From Candidatus Melainabacteria bacterium SSGW_16 (GTDB lineage Bacteria > Cyanobacteriota > Vampirovibrionia > 2-02-FULL-35-15): DNA of 64,000 bases. Within the stretch, counting starts at the first letter, position 1. Each line of letters begins with the position of its first letter. The DNA lies in the NCBI GenBank assembly GCA_004769085.1, contig DUDS01000042.1:1-64000 (forward strand), given 5' to 3'. The translations under genes were made by a program, and so were the position numbers. The notes beneath the pieces were generated by a model. That model saw only the letters and a list, made by a program, of their open reading frames with translations, searched no databases and was not told the DNA's origin. Below, in pieces: positions 1 through 8,509 of the stretch.

Positions 1-651
1 GGTGAAATTGTAGGTCTTCTGGGACCAAACGGAGCAGGGAAAACTACTTCGTTTGATATTGTTGTCGGGCTTGTTAAACCTGATTCGGGTAGAGTGGAAC
101 TGTTTGGAAAGAACATTACAAGGCTGCCTGTGCATGAAAGATCAAAAGCAGGTATTGGATATTTAACACAGGAACCCTCAATATTCAGAAAACTTTCAGT
201 AGGTGACAATATAAGACTTATCTGGGATTCAATGGATAATTCAAATAATCATAAAAATAGTGAAAAAAATCTTGATGAGTTATTGAATGAATTTGACATA
301 GTAGAACTTAAAAATAATCTTGCAATAAGCCTTAGCGGTGGTGAAAGAAGAAGAGTGGAAATCGCCAGAGTGCTTGCAAGCAGTCCAAAATATGTGCTCC
401 TGGACGAGCCATTTACAGGGATAGATCCTATAGCAATTCAGGATATACAAGGATTAATTTCAAATTTAAAAAAGCAAAGAAATATTGGTATTTTACTTAC
501 TGATCATAATCCAAGAGCTACATTAGCAATTACTGATCGTGCTTATATTATTCAGGATGGAAATATTTTACTTTCAGGATCAGCAAAAGAAATAGCAAAA
601 AATCCAATCGCACTGAAATACTATCTGGGTGAGGATTTCAGATATGATTAA
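1..651 (+). CDS. lptB: LPS export ABC transporter ATP-binding protein LptB (5' partial)
   Basis: The reading frame is open from base 1, so the first ~25 residues lie outside the window and 216 residues are visible. LptB is the cytoplasmic ATPase that powers LPS extraction from the inner membrane by LptF/LptG. Visible motifs: Walker A GPNGAGKTT (bases 22-48), Q-loop (YLTQEPSIF), ABC signature LSGGERRR, Walker B YVLLDEPFTGID and an H-loop (TDHNPRATL). The signature and the Q-loop context are typical of the LptB/YhbG family rather than of a generic importer ATPase. The next gene, an LptF/LptG permease, overlaps its stop, which confirms the assignment. A GTG at 94 is internal and is not the real start. 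Confidence 0.93.
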   Translation, partial: GEIVGLLGPNGAGKTTSFDIVVGLVKPDSGRVELFGKNITRLPVHERSKAGIGYLTQEPSIFRKLSVGDNIRLIWDSMDNSNNHKNSEKNLDELLNEFDIVELKNNLAISLSGGERRRVEIARVLASSPKYVLLDEPFTGIDPIAIQDIQGLISNLKKQRNIGILLTDHNPRATLAITDRAYIIQDGNILLSGSAKEIAKNPIALKYYLGEDFRYD

Positions 652-1792
652 TATCATAAGAAAAATCTTCAATTTTAAACCACAGATACTTGACCGGTAT
701 ATAATCAGCGAATTCTGGGTACCGTTTATTTTTGGCTCTGCAATAGTAACTGGTATCTGGCTTAGTGCCGATCAACTCAGACATGTTTTTAAACTAATTA
801 CAAATTCAGATACTCCTTTTAGTCTTGCACTCACTATACTTGGACTGCATATGCCTGAAATTATAGTAATAACAATACCTATAGGTGTTTTATGGTCTTC
901 TTTTGTTGTTTTCAGCAGACTTAATAACGATTCTGAAATAGTTGCAATGAGAACAAGCGGAATAAGTCTGGGGAGGATACTTGTTCCTGTTTTTTTATTT
1001 GGAGTAATTACTGCGTCTGCATCATTTTTAATCAATGAAATAGTGGTTCCATTTTCAAGCCCACTTGCAAGAAAGCTTGAGATTTATTCTGTATATAAGA
1101 ATCCATTTCTATACAGTCAGAAAAATTTTACATATCTTGAAAAAGGTTCAAAAAAACAACTAAGAAGAATATTTTATGCTGCATACTATAGCGCGGAAAA
1201 AGATATGCTTAAGAAAATTGTGATTCTTGATTTTACGAGGAAAGGGCTTACCCAGATTTACACAGCAAAGCTGGCAAGATGGAATCCTAGAAAAGGAGGT
1301 TGGGATTTATTTAATGGTACAAATCATTTAATTTCAAACGAAGACAAATTAAGCAGGGTATCAAGTTTTGAGTCATTTTTTATACCAAGCATTTCAACAC
1401 CAGCAAAACTTATAAGGGAAATCAGCAATCCAAGTGAAATGAATTTTATAAGACTTGCTAATTTCATAAGACTTCAGGAAAATACAACAATTCATACAGA
1501 TAGTTTTAACGGAGCAAAAGTTACCTTCCATAATAAATTTGCAAATCCAATAGCATGTCTTTTAATTGCAATGATTGGCGCACCATTGGGTATTCTTCCC
1601 AGAAGATCCAGTTCAAGCTGGAATTATATTATTCTTTCAGTAATTGTCTTCCAGTTTTATATTTCACAATCTGTATGTAACTCTCTTGCAGAATCAAGCA
1701 GGGTCACACCATCCATTGCTGCCTGGTTTCCTAATTTTGTTTTATTTGTAATGGCCTTTTTTATTATAAGAAATAAAGCAAAAACTGCATAA
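644..1792 (+). CDS. LptF/LptG-family permease (YjgP/YjgQ)
   Basis: A 382-residue member of the YjgP/YjgQ family, the inner-membrane permease that works with LptB to move LPS into the periplasmic Lpt bridge. It has the expected layout: N-terminal helices (IISEFWVPFIFGSAIVTG, LTILGLHMPEIIVITIPIG), a central soluble periplasmic jellyroll (about residues 140-290) and C-terminal helices with the family-like IACLLIAMIGAPLGI segment. ATG 644 is chosen because GGTGAGG lies 9 nt upstream and the 8-bp overlap with lptB gives translational coupling; a GTG at 629 in frame is the alternative. LptF and LptG cannot be told apart here. Only one permease is present, so its partner is encoded elsewhere or the permease is a homodimer. 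Confidence 0.88.
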   Translation: MINIIRKIFNFKPQILDRYIISEFWVPFIFGSAIVTGIWLSADQLRHVFKLITNSDTPFSLALTILGLHMPEIIVITIPIGVLWSSFVVFSRLNNDSEIVAMRTSGISLGRILVPVFLFGVITASASFLINEIVVPFSSPLARKLEIYSVYKNPFLYSQKNFTYLEKGSKKQLRRIFYAAYYSAEKDMLKKIVILDFTRKGLTQIYTAKLARWNPRKGGWDLFNGTNHLISNEDKLSRVSSFESFFIPSISTPAKLIREISNPSEMNFIRLANFIRLQENTTIHTDSFNGAKVTFHNKFANPIACLLIAMIGAPLGILPRRSSSSWNYIILSVIVFQFYISQSVCNSLAESSRVTPSIAAWFPNFVLFVMAFFIIRNKAKTA

Positions 1793-1812
1793 GGGATATG
1801 AAAACTTCTTAA

Positions 1813-1905
1813 GGATTCGCCTAATTACCAACATCCAGCTTCGCTCCTCTATCCAAGAACTGACGGACCCTTCGTCGCTCAGCCGGATGGGTAAATGGGC
1901 TCATA
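1813..1905. repeat. Interspersed palindromic repeat, family A, copy 1
   Basis: A ~93-bp element that recurs in inverted orientation at 20429-20525. A 45-bp core (1840-1884) is identical to the reverse complement of 20455-20499. Outside the core the ends form imperfect terminal inverted repeats: TACCAACATCCAGC on the left against GCCGGATGGGTA on the right. No coding potential is apparent. It fills the gap between the lptG/F stop and the mnmA start. It resembles a non-autonomous miniature inverted-repeat element or REP-like unit. Confidence 0.8.
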
Positions 1906-1965
1906 TTGACTATCCTCAATTTGTTAGCACACACCAGTATGCTACTGATAGAATATAAGATCCAC

Positions 1966-3084
1966 ATGGTAAATGCAGTAATTGAAAAATCAGAAACAAA
2001 GAATTTTTGGCCACAACAAACAGCAAAAATAGCTGTCTGCATGAGTGGCGGTGTAGATAGCAGTGTTAGTGCTTATATCCTTAAAAAGGAAGGTTATGAA
2101 GTTACTGGTTTAACCGGCTGGCTTATAAAAGGTGCTGGACGGTGTTGTGATAACGGAATGGTAGATGCAGCAAAGGTTTGCGATCAGATTGGTGTAAAAC
2201 ATACAGCAAAAGACCTGAGGCTATATTTCAGGCAGGAAATAGTAGATCCTTTTATAAGTTCCTACAGCACTGGCTATACACCAATACCATGCATTACCTG
2301 CAACAATGTAATTAAATGGGGATCTCTTATGCAGTATGCACTGAATGAATTAAGCTACACACATATTGCTACAGGTCATTATGCAAAACTTATATTTGAT
2401 GGTAAAAATTACAAGATTTTAAGATCAAAGGATAAAAAGAAAGATCAGACTTTTATGCTCTGGGGGCTTACACAGGAAGTTCTTTCCAGGACGGTGTTCC
2501 CACTTGGTGATTTAACAAAAGATGAGGTAAGGGAAATAGCAAAAGAAGGAAATTTAATTGTTGCAGATAAAGAAGAAAGCCAAGATATTTGTTTTGTTTC
2601 AGAAAAAGAAGGTACACAAGGTTTTCTTAATAAATTTCTTGACCCAAAAGAAGGTTGTATAGTTGAAAATAAAACAGGAAAAATTATCGGGGTTCATCAT
2701 GGTACCCACAATTACACAATAGGGCAAAGAAAAGGTCTTGGAATTGCATATACAGAGCCACTTTATGTAGTAAGTCTGGATATCGATAACAATATTGTTT
2801 ATGCAGGTACTAAAGATGAGCTTGACGGATATGAGTTAATCGCAAAAGATGTGAATTGGATTGAGCCCATGATTCCAAGAACCCATGAACCAATGAAAGT
2901 TATGGCAAAAGTCCGATATAACAGTAAAACATATCCTGCAAAAGTTCAAATGCTAGACAACAATAAAATCAAAGTTGCTTTCGATGAACCACAGTCTGCA
3001 ATAACCCCTGGTCAGGCATGTGTGTTTTATGATGAAAGTGATGAGGTACTTCTTGGTGGCGGGTGGATTGAAAATAAAACCTAA
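1966..3084 (+). CDS. mnmA: tRNA-specific 2-thiouridylase MnmA
   Basis: A 372-residue enzyme that thiolates U34 of tRNA-Lys/Glu/Gln. The PP-loop MSGGVDSSVSAY is near residue 26. Both catalytic cysteines are in the expected places, in PCITCNN and in SQDICFV. The central domain (QTFMLWGL, FPLGDLTKDEVRE) and the C-terminal beta-barrel (HNYTIGQRKGLGIA, YTEPLYVVSLD) are also present. ATG 1966 is preferred over the longer TTG start at 1906: the extra residues would come from DNA right at the edge of repeat family A, and homologues begin shortly before the PP-loop. A TATAAG hexamer ends 6 nt before this ATG. The 3' end overlaps the convergent tsaC gene by 4 bp. Confidence 0.93.
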   Translation: MVNAVIEKSETKNFWPQQTAKIAVCMSGGVDSSVSAYILKKEGYEVTGLTGWLIKGAGRCCDNGMVDAAKVCDQIGVKHTAKDLRLYFRQEIVDPFISSYSTGYTPIPCITCNNVIKWGSLMQYALNELSYTHIATGHYAKLIFDGKNYKILRSKDKKKDQTFMLWGLTQEVLSRTVFPLGDLTKDEVREIAKEGNLIVADKEESQDICFVSEKEGTQGFLNKFLDPKEGCIVENKTGKIIGVHHGTHNYTIGQRKGLGIAYTEPLYVVSLDIDNNIVYAGTKDELDGYELIAKDVNWIEPMIPRTHEPMKVMAKVRYNSKTYPAKVQMLDNNKIKVAFDEPQSAITPGQACVFYDESDEVLLGGGWIENKT

Positions 3085-3629
3085 CGCAATATTGTTGTTT
3101 TATTATCTATAACTTTCACAATTTTTGAAGGCTTTCCAGACATTTCACCTTTTTTTGCAGTAACAAATAATTTAACCTTTTGTGCAATTTCTTTAACATC
3201 TTTCTTTCCTGAAATATTTGCACTTGTACTTGCAAGTACTTTCCCAGGAGACTTTTTTAAAACCTCTAGTAAAAATTCATTGCCAGGTACTCTTACTCCT
3301 ATTGTTGAAAATCCCTTATTTAAATAAACCGGAACGTGTTTTGATGCAGGCAAGACAAGAGTGAGAGCGCCAGGCCATTTCTTTATATATTTTTTCAAAA
3401 TTACAGAGCTGACAAGTTTCAGATTTACAAACTTCTTTAAGCTTTGCCAATGATAACCAAGTAAAATCAATGGTTTTTTTCTGGTTCTTTTTTTTAGTTT
3501 ATATATTTTATCTACTGCTTTTCTTGAATCATATCTACAAACCAAACCATAGACAGTATCGGTAGGAACTATTATTAGTTCACCACTTAGAATATATTTA
3601 CTGAGTTTATTAACTATAGACTGCACCAA
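3081..3629 (-). CDS. tsaC: L-threonylcarbamoyladenylate synthase (TsaC/Sua5/YrdC)
   Basis: A 182-residue YrdC-domain protein that makes threonylcarbamoyl-AMP from Thr, bicarbonate and ATP for the t6A37 tRNA modification. Family motifs: IVPTDTVYGLVC near the N-terminus, KKRTRKKPLILL (nucleotide/substrate site), WPGALTLVLPA, and GVRVPGN with STSANISGK. The length fits the short TsaC/YrdC form without the Sua5 C-terminal domain. There is no ATG at the 5' end: it opens with TTG (3629) followed directly by GTG (3626). A perfect TATAAT 7 nt upstream of the TTG and the absence of a Shine-Dalgarno sequence fit a leaderless message. Confidence 0.88.
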   Translation of the reverse strand: MVQSIVNKLSKYILSGELIIVPTDTVYGLVCRYDSRKAVDKIYKLKKRTRKKPLILLGYHWQSLKKFVNLKLVSSVILKKYIKKWPGALTLVLPASKHVPVYLNKGFSTIGVRVPGNEFLLEVLKKSPGKVLASTSANISGKKDVKEIAQKVKLFVTAKKGEMSGKPSKIVKVIDNKTTILR

Positions 3630-3636
3630 TCTATAA

Positions 3637-3642
3637 ATTATA
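3637..3642 (-). promoter_or_regulatory. -10 element of tsaC (probably leaderless)
   Basis: Perfect TATAAT on the minus strand, ending 7 nt before the TTG start codon of tsaC. Transcription would begin at or next to the start codon. TTTACT about 17 bp upstream could be a weak -35. Confidence 0.55.
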
Positions 3643-3671
3643 GTTTTAACTCTTGTTATAGTAAATAGAAC

Positions 3672-4313
3672 TTATTGAAGACCAGCCAATTTTTTAATTT
3701 CACCATACTGTTTTCTGAACTCTTTTAAATCATCATGAAGGCTATAAGGTGAAGCAGTCTCAAATTGTACCTCACTGCCATCTCTAGGGCTCTTATAATA
3801 ACTTCCTGTTTTATTCTCAGGATATTTCGGTGTTACATATTTTCTGACTGCTGCTTTTCCAGCTGCAGAAAGTAGATTATGCACTTCTTGCCAATCAGAT
3901 GTTAAATCTAAAGCATCTTCAAAAGTTTTAGCATCACTTTGTTCTAGTTTTTTTCTAAATGGGCTTTCTTCTCTTAATTCAGATATTGCTTCACTTAGAT
4001 AGGTATCTTGTTCAAAGTCTCTCAGAAAGTTTAATGCTCTTGCTCGCTCCTGTCCAAGCCGAACAAGAGTTCTAGCATAATTAACATCTCTATATGACTG
4101 TATAGTTTCTTTTTCTCTATCAGTTAACCTGCAAGGTTTTTGAGGCAGAGCATCTGTCCCTGTTGATTGTTCAGGAACAACTGTATTATCTACTAATGTT
4201 GGATCAGGTGATGATGTATCCGCAGCCCTTTGCTCGCCTAGTATACCTGTCGGTTCCTGACTATTTCCTCTGCCGCACAATCCTAAAGTAATTACTCTTA
4301 ACCATACACTCAT
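3672..4313 (-). CDS. Hypothetical protein, 213 aa
   Basis: No family recognised. The N-terminus MSVWLRVITLGLCGRG is a short hydrophobic stretch that could be a weak signal or anchor. Residues ~17-60 are Pro/Ser/Thr-rich and look disordered, and residues ~60-213 are charged and predicted helical (EKETIQSYRDVNYARTLVRL onward). LGLC is not a good lipobox because the -1 residue is Leu. The start is supported by an AGGGGGT ribosome-binding site 5-6 nt upstream, which is unusually strong for this window. The gene lies between tsaC and dtd and may be lineage-specific. Confidence 0.6.
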   Translation of the reverse strand: MSVWLRVITLGLCGRGNSQEPTGILGEQRAADTSSPDPTLVDNTVVPEQSTGTDALPQKPCRLTDREKETIQSYRDVNYARTLVRLGQERARALNFLRDFEQDTYLSEAISELREESPFRKKLEQSDAKTFEDALDLTSDWQEVHNLLSAAGKAAVRKYVTPKYPENKTGSYYKSPRDGSEVQFETASPYSLHDDLKEFRKQYGEIKKLAGLQ

Positions 4314-4448
4314 AAATACCCCCTGTAATATATATAAGTCTTAAATATTGTTTATTTAGCTTTTATAAGCCGATAGTAACAAAGTACTAAAATGAAAATC
4401 AATGGTTAAAATAAATCATTAGAAATATTTAAGCTTTAGATAAACATC

Positions 4449-4889
4449 ATGATTACCTTAATCCAAAGAGTTAAAGAAGCAAAAGTAAAAATTAATGGGA
4501 ACTCTGGTGATGAGATTGATGCTGGACTTCTTTTATATATTGGGTTTGAAGATGGTGATGATTTAAATAAAATTCAATGGACAATAAATAAAATCTTTAA
4601 TTTAAGGACATTTACTGATAAAGACGGCAAAATGAATCTTTCATTAACAGATATAAATGGTTCATTAATGGTTATTTCAAATTTCACTCTGCCAGCAGAC
4701 TTAGGAGAATCAGGCAGAAGACCTTCATTTACAAAATCTGCAAAACCTGAGATTGCTGAAGAGCTATATAATCAGTTTATAGATGAATGCAGAAAATTAA
4801 ATGTTAAAGTTGTTACAGGAGAATTCGGCGCAATGATGGAAATAGATTCCGTTGCAGATGGACCGGTAAATTATATTCTTAAAAGGTAG
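4449..4889 (+). CDS. dtd: D-aminoacyl-tRNA deacylase
   Basis: A 146-residue DTD-fold protein that hydrolyses D-amino acids (and Gly) from mischarged tRNAs. The family framework is clear: start MITLIQRVKEAKV, GLLLYIGF, the block FTLPADLGESGRRPSF and the C-terminal TGEFGAMMEIDSVADGPVNYIL. Two active-site motifs deviate: the usual SQF is SNF, and the usual NDGPVT is ADGPVN, while the Gly-Pro pair itself is kept. The length is normal. It is followed 3 bp later by dus, so the two are probably co-transcribed. A sister paralogue with shifted specificity is possible. Confidence 0.88.
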   Translation: MITLIQRVKEAKVKINGNSGDEIDAGLLLYIGFEDGDDLNKIQWTINKIFNLRTFTDKDGKMNLSLTDINGSLMVISNFTLPADLGESGRRPSFTKSAKPEIAEELYNQFIDECRKLNVKVVTGEFGAMMEIDSVADGPVNYILKR

Positions 4890-4892
4890 CTT

Positions 4893-5894
4893 ATGAAAAA
4901 AATAAAAATTGGAAATCTCGAATTAAATTCATTTGTTTATATACCTCCAATGGCTGGTGTAACTGATCTGGCTTTCAGGAAAATGGTAAGAGTATTTGAT
5001 AAAGACTCACTAATAGCAACTGAAATGATTAGTTCAAAAGCACTTATGTATAACCCGGAGCAATATCGGATGAAGCTTTCCTCAGATGAGCATCCTGTTG
5101 GTATTCAGTTATTCGGACATGAAGCAGAAGCAATGGTTAATGCTGCAAGGATTGCAGAAGAAGAAGGGGCAGATTTTATTGATATAAACATGGGTTGTCC
5201 TGCTCCTAAAATTACAAAAGGAAAAGACGGAGCAGCTCTTATGAGGGAACCTGAACTGGCAGTAAAAATTGCTAAAGCAGTAGTAGATTCTGTAAAAACA
5301 CCAGTTACAGTTAAAATGCGTTTGGGATGGAATGAGTGTGAAAAAAATGCACCTGAGCTTGCAAAAAAACTTGAACAGATTGGAGTTAAAGGATTTACTG
5401 TTCATGGAAGAACAAAAGAGCAAGGTTATTCAGGTAAAGCAGACTGGAATGCAATATCAAAAGTAAAACAATCAGTTTCAGTTCCTGTATTTGGGAATGG
5501 AGATATTAATAGCCCTGAAGATGCACTAAGATTAATTGAAATCACTAACTGCGATGGTGTAGCCATAGCAAGAGCAACTATGGGAATGCCATGGCTATCA
5601 AAACAAATAAATGAGTTTTTAAGCTCTGGCAAGCACTTAGATGAGCCTTCAGATATTGAAAAAGTTAATCTTGCGATTTTACATCTGGATGAGCTTATAA
5701 AAATAAAAGGTGAAAATACTGGAGTAAGAGAAGCCAGGAGACATCTTGCAAACTATACAAAAGGAATGCCAAACTCTGCAAAGATAAGAGCAGAAATTTG
5801 CCAGATTAACTCAAGGGAAGAAGGATTTAATTTGTTAACCAAGTTAAAAGAAGACCTTACGAACGTTAAAGCATTAGCAGAAACTGCTTATTAA
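4893..5894 (+). CDS. dus: tRNA-dihydrouridine synthase (DusB-like)
   Basis: A 333-residue FMN-dependent reductase of tRNA uridines. It is a TIM barrel with YIPPMAGVTDLAFRKM at the N-terminus, the catalytic cysteine C102 in INMGCPAPKITKG followed by DGAALM, MRLGWNE, the HGRTKEQGYSGKADW loop and the phosphate-binding GNGDI. A helical C-terminal tRNA-binding domain follows (RRHLANYTKGMPNSAKIR). The length and the KDGAALM/RTKEQGYSG motifs are DusB-like. It starts 3 bp after dtd, making a small tRNA-maintenance operon. Confidence 0.92.
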   Translation: MKKIKIGNLELNSFVYIPPMAGVTDLAFRKMVRVFDKDSLIATEMISSKALMYNPEQYRMKLSSDEHPVGIQLFGHEAEAMVNAARIAEEEGADFIDINMGCPAPKITKGKDGAALMREPELAVKIAKAVVDSVKTPVTVKMRLGWNECEKNAPELAKKLEQIGVKGFTVHGRTKEQGYSGKADWNAISKVKQSVSVPVFGNGDINSPEDALRLIEITNCDGVAIARATMGMPWLSKQINEFLSSGKHLDEPSDIEKVNLAILHLDELIKIKGENTGVREARRHLANYTKGMPNSAKIRAEICQINSREEGFNLLTKLKEDLTNVKALAETAY

Positions 5895-5986
5895 GCCTTT
5901 TACAGTAGTTAATTAAACAGAATAAAAAATAATTATTGATTTTCCATTTCACTAAAAGTAGAATAATGAAAATCCTGGGAACTGAT

Positions 5987-6544
5987 ATGACAAATTTAAA
6001 GAATTATTTTGCAATATTTGTACTTGGCACAGACAGCATTGGAATTGTTTCAGACATTACAAAGGCCCTGTTTGAACTAGGTGCAAATATAAATGATTCT
6101 TCCCACACAATAATCGGAAACCAGTTTGCAATGCTGCTTTTAATATCTACCGGCCCGGAGCAGACTACCGAGAAAGTTCAAAGTCTTTTTAATACTATCT
6201 GTAAGGAAAGAAGACTAACTGTTCATGCCCATCAGTTAAGCCATGAAGATATCTACCGAAAACACTCAGATCCAGGACAATTGTGTGTTATTCACCTATA
6301 TGGGGCTGACAAACCTGGTATTGTTTACCAGGTTACAAATCTCCTTGCAAAAAACAATATAAATATCACCGATCTAAGTACAAGAAGATTTGGAAATGAA
6401 AATAACCCAATCTATATAATGTACCTTGAAGCTGAAGTTCCTTACAAAGTTGATACGAAAAAACTTGGGGATGATTTAAATAAAATTGCATCCAGTTTAA
6501 ATGTTGAAATCAAATATGAGCTTGAAGAAGTAGCCAGTTTATAA
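5987..6544 (+). CDS. Tandem ACT-domain protein (GcvR-like)
   Basis: A protein of about 185 residues built of two ACT domains: residues ~7-80 (FAIFVLGTDSIGIVSDITKAL) and ~97-175 (LCVIHLYGADKPGIVYQVTNLL). Each carries the G-x-D-x-x-G-I-V signature of small-molecule-binding ACT folds. This two-ACT layout is that of GcvR and related regulators, which sense glycine or other amino acids; the actual ligand is unknown. The start is uncertain: ATG 5987 has GGGA 8 nt upstream and gives the usual homologue N-terminus, while ATG 5966 and TTG 5936 are longer options. It precedes def by 22 bp. Confidence 0.75.
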   Translation: MTNLKNYFAIFVLGTDSIGIVSDITKALFELGANINDSSHTIIGNQFAMLLLISTGPEQTTEKVQSLFNTICKERRLTVHAHQLSHEDIYRKHSDPGQLCVIHLYGADKPGIVYQVTNLLAKNNINITDLSTRRFGNENNPIYIMYLEAEVPYKVDTKKLGDDLNKIASSLNVEIKYELEEVASL

Positions 6545-6551
6545 ATAAATC

Positions 6552-6557
6552 TATAAT
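6552..6557 (+). promoter_or_regulatory. -10 element of def (probably leaderless)
   Basis: Perfect TATAAT lying in the 22-bp gap after the ACT gene and ending 9 nt before the def ATG. No Shine-Dalgarno sequence separates it from the start. It would allow def to be transcribed independently of the upstream genes. Confidence 0.5.
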
Positions 6558-6566
6558 CTTATATCC

Positions 6567-7067
6567 ATGGCAATATTAAATGTTCTTGAATTTCCCGATC
6601 CAATACTCAAGAAGGTTTGTAAACCGGTAACTGTTTTTGATAAAAATCTTGAAGTATTTGTTGAGGATCTAAAAGACACTATATTGAGTCATAATTACTG
6701 TGTTGGTTTAGCAGCACCGCAGACCGGAAGTCTTCAAAGAATTATTCTTATTGATGTTTCAAGAGCTAGAAAACCTGTTCCTGGAAAAAATTTGCTTGTT
6801 CTTATAAATCCTGAAATTATAGAATTTTCAGACTTTAAGATTGTACGGGAAGGATGTCTTAGTATTCCAGATTTTACAGCAAATGTAAAAAGGGCAATGA
6901 AGATAAAAGTTAATTACCAGGATATAAAAGGAGAAAACAAATCTCTTGAAACTGTTGATTTTGAAGCACATGCTATTCAGCATGAACTGGATCATCTGGA
7001 TGGTATTTTGTTTTTAGACAGAATTACTAGTCCTGCTTCAGATTTATTTAGAAGATTACAACGTTAA
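6567..7067 (+). CDS. def: Peptide deformylase
   Basis: A 166-residue metallohydrolase that removes the formyl group from nascent proteins. All three PDF motifs are present: GLAAPQ (47-52), EGCLSIPD with metal ligand C97, and the metal-binding helix QHELDHLDG with H139, catalytic E140 and H143. The length is normal for the bacterial enzyme. The last 4 bp overlap the convergent PfkB kinase gene, leaving no room for a separate terminator. Confidence 0.96.
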   Translation: MAILNVLEFPDPILKKVCKPVTVFDKNLEVFVEDLKDTILSHNYCVGLAAPQTGSLQRIILIDVSRARKPVPGKNLLVLINPEIIEFSDFKIVREGCLSIPDFTANVKRAMKIKVNYQDIKGENKSLETVDFEAHAIQHELDHLDGILFLDRITSPASDLFRRLQR

Positions 7068-8365
7068 ACAAATATTGGTTTTACATCTTTTTCAAGTTCC
7101 TGCATTTCCTTAAGAGTGGCAATATTACTCCCAGGCTTTGCCGCAGTAGCAGCACCTCCTGCAACAAAAGCACCTAAGACTCTTTTAAATTGTGGATCAG
7201 TCAGTTTCCCAGGCATGAAATTACGTTTTTTTGTAATATCAATAACAGCAGCAATGCCAGTATCTCCAGCACAACCAGGGCTTGCAACTTTAATTTGCGG
7301 AGCTGGTGCATATGCAACACGTTTTTTATCTATTAAAAGCGCACCATCTTTATCCATTGAAATAAGAGCCATTTTTATACCATATTGTTTGAGCATTTGT
7401 TGAGCCATATGAATTAATAAATCCCTGTCATTTCTTAATGCCTCAGCATCTATGTTTACAATCTGCCCAAGCTCAGAAAGATTTGGCTTAATCATGCCAG
7501 GTCCTTTCCACAATACTGCATGCATTTCTCCAGGACTAATTGCTCTAAACTTTGGATCATAAATTACAAACATACCGTGTTTATCTTGTGTTTCTTCTAT
7601 AATCTCAGGCATATACATTTCATTTGCACCATTAGGTGAGTTATTTGCCAAAGCTAATATTTCTTTCTCATTTTTAGTACAAGCTGCAAGAAGTACATCT
7701 GTAAACTGGTCAACCTCAGTAGAACTAAGTTTTGGGGATCTGGATACTAACCAGTACTCATTACCATTTACTGCAGTACTAAAATGAAATCTTGTATCTT
7801 CTGAAACCCTATAAAGATCATCCGTATTTATTCCTTCTTTTTCAAGCGCTTTTAAAAATTGTCTTCCTACATCACCCAAACCTGCAATACCAACAAGCTC
7901 AAACGGCGTGCCAAAATTTGTTAGCGCTCTTGCAACATTTATTGAAGAACCACCAGGGTTTACATCCAGTGAAACTGCTTCTAATTCTTCCCCTTTATCT
8001 TTAAATCCAATGACAATATCAAGACCTTCTCTTGTACTGCCTATAACAGGTACCTTAGCAAAGTTATGATTTTTAATCCCTTGTTTTTCTGATTGTGCTT
8101 CAATTACTGCAGTTACAGCACCAGCTGATACCTCCCAAAGTTTTTCCGTTAAGCTACTAGCAGCAACTTGATCTTCATTATTCCCTGACCAAAATCTTCC
8201 TTGGACTTTATCCAGAGTGGAGGTTGTAAGTGGCTTATTACGATTATTATGAACAAATTTATTAAGCGCTTTTGAAACACCCGCCGACAACCTACCAAGC
8301 TCCATTTGAGCAGCAGCAACTGCGCCAGCATTACCAGAAGCCAGATTAGGACCTTGCACTCTCAT
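7064..8365 (-). CDS. PfkB-family carbohydrate kinase with N-terminal extension
   Basis: A 433-residue protein. Residues ~108-425 form a ribokinase/PfkB fold: the substrate-binding motif NPGGSSINVARAL, then GIAGLGDVGRQFLKAL, KPNLSELGQI, and the anion-hole/catalytic motif SPGCAGDTGIAAV with the conserved GD base. The sugar or nucleoside substrate cannot be inferred. Unusually, the kinase domain is preceded by ~107 residues of Ala/Ser/Asn-rich sequence with no recognised domain. ATG 8365 is the only ATG near the 5' end apart from an internal Met at residue 21; it has no convincing Shine-Dalgarno site. Confidence 0.82.
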   Translation of the reverse strand: MRVQGPNLASGNAGAVAAAQMELGRLSAGVSKALNKFVHNNRNKPLTTSTLDKVQGRFWSGNNEDQVAASSLTEKLWEVSAGAVTAVIEAQSEKQGIKNHNFAKVPVIGSTREGLDIVIGFKDKGEELEAVSLDVNPGGSSINVARALTNFGTPFELVGIAGLGDVGRQFLKALEKEGINTDDLYRVSEDTRFHFSTAVNGNEYWLVSRSPKLSSTEVDQFTDVLLAACTKNEKEILALANNSPNGANEMYMPEIIEETQDKHGMFVIYDPKFRAISPGEMHAVLWKGPGMIKPNLSELGQIVNIDAEALRNDRDLLIHMAQQMLKQYGIKMALISMDKDGALLIDKKRVAYAPAPQIKVASPGCAGDTGIAAVIDITKKRNFMPGKLTDPQFKRVLGAFVAGGAATAAKPGSNIATLKEMQELEKDVKPIFV

Positions 8366-8494
8366 TACAAATTTCTTTCTTGGTCCTTATGCTAACAAAA
8401 AGAATGTAATGAGAATTTACAAATAATGTAACCTTGTGTAGTGTTTTTGTAGATTTAATCTTACGAAATCAATAACTTTCAAGACAAATTAAAC

Positions 8495-8500
8495 TATAAT
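8495..8500 (+). promoter_or_regulatory. -10 element of miaB (probably leaderless)
   Basis: Perfect TATAAT ending 9 nt before the miaB ATG in a 144-bp divergent intergenic region. No recognisable Shine-Dalgarno sequence or good -35 was found. Confidence 0.55.
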
Positions 8501-8509
8501 TTATATCCT

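Noticed and set aside
1906-1965. Longer mnmA start (TTG 1906) adding 20 residues
   Set aside because: The extension starts right at the edge of repeat family A, opens with TTG and lacks homology; ATG 1966 gives the normal N-terminus.
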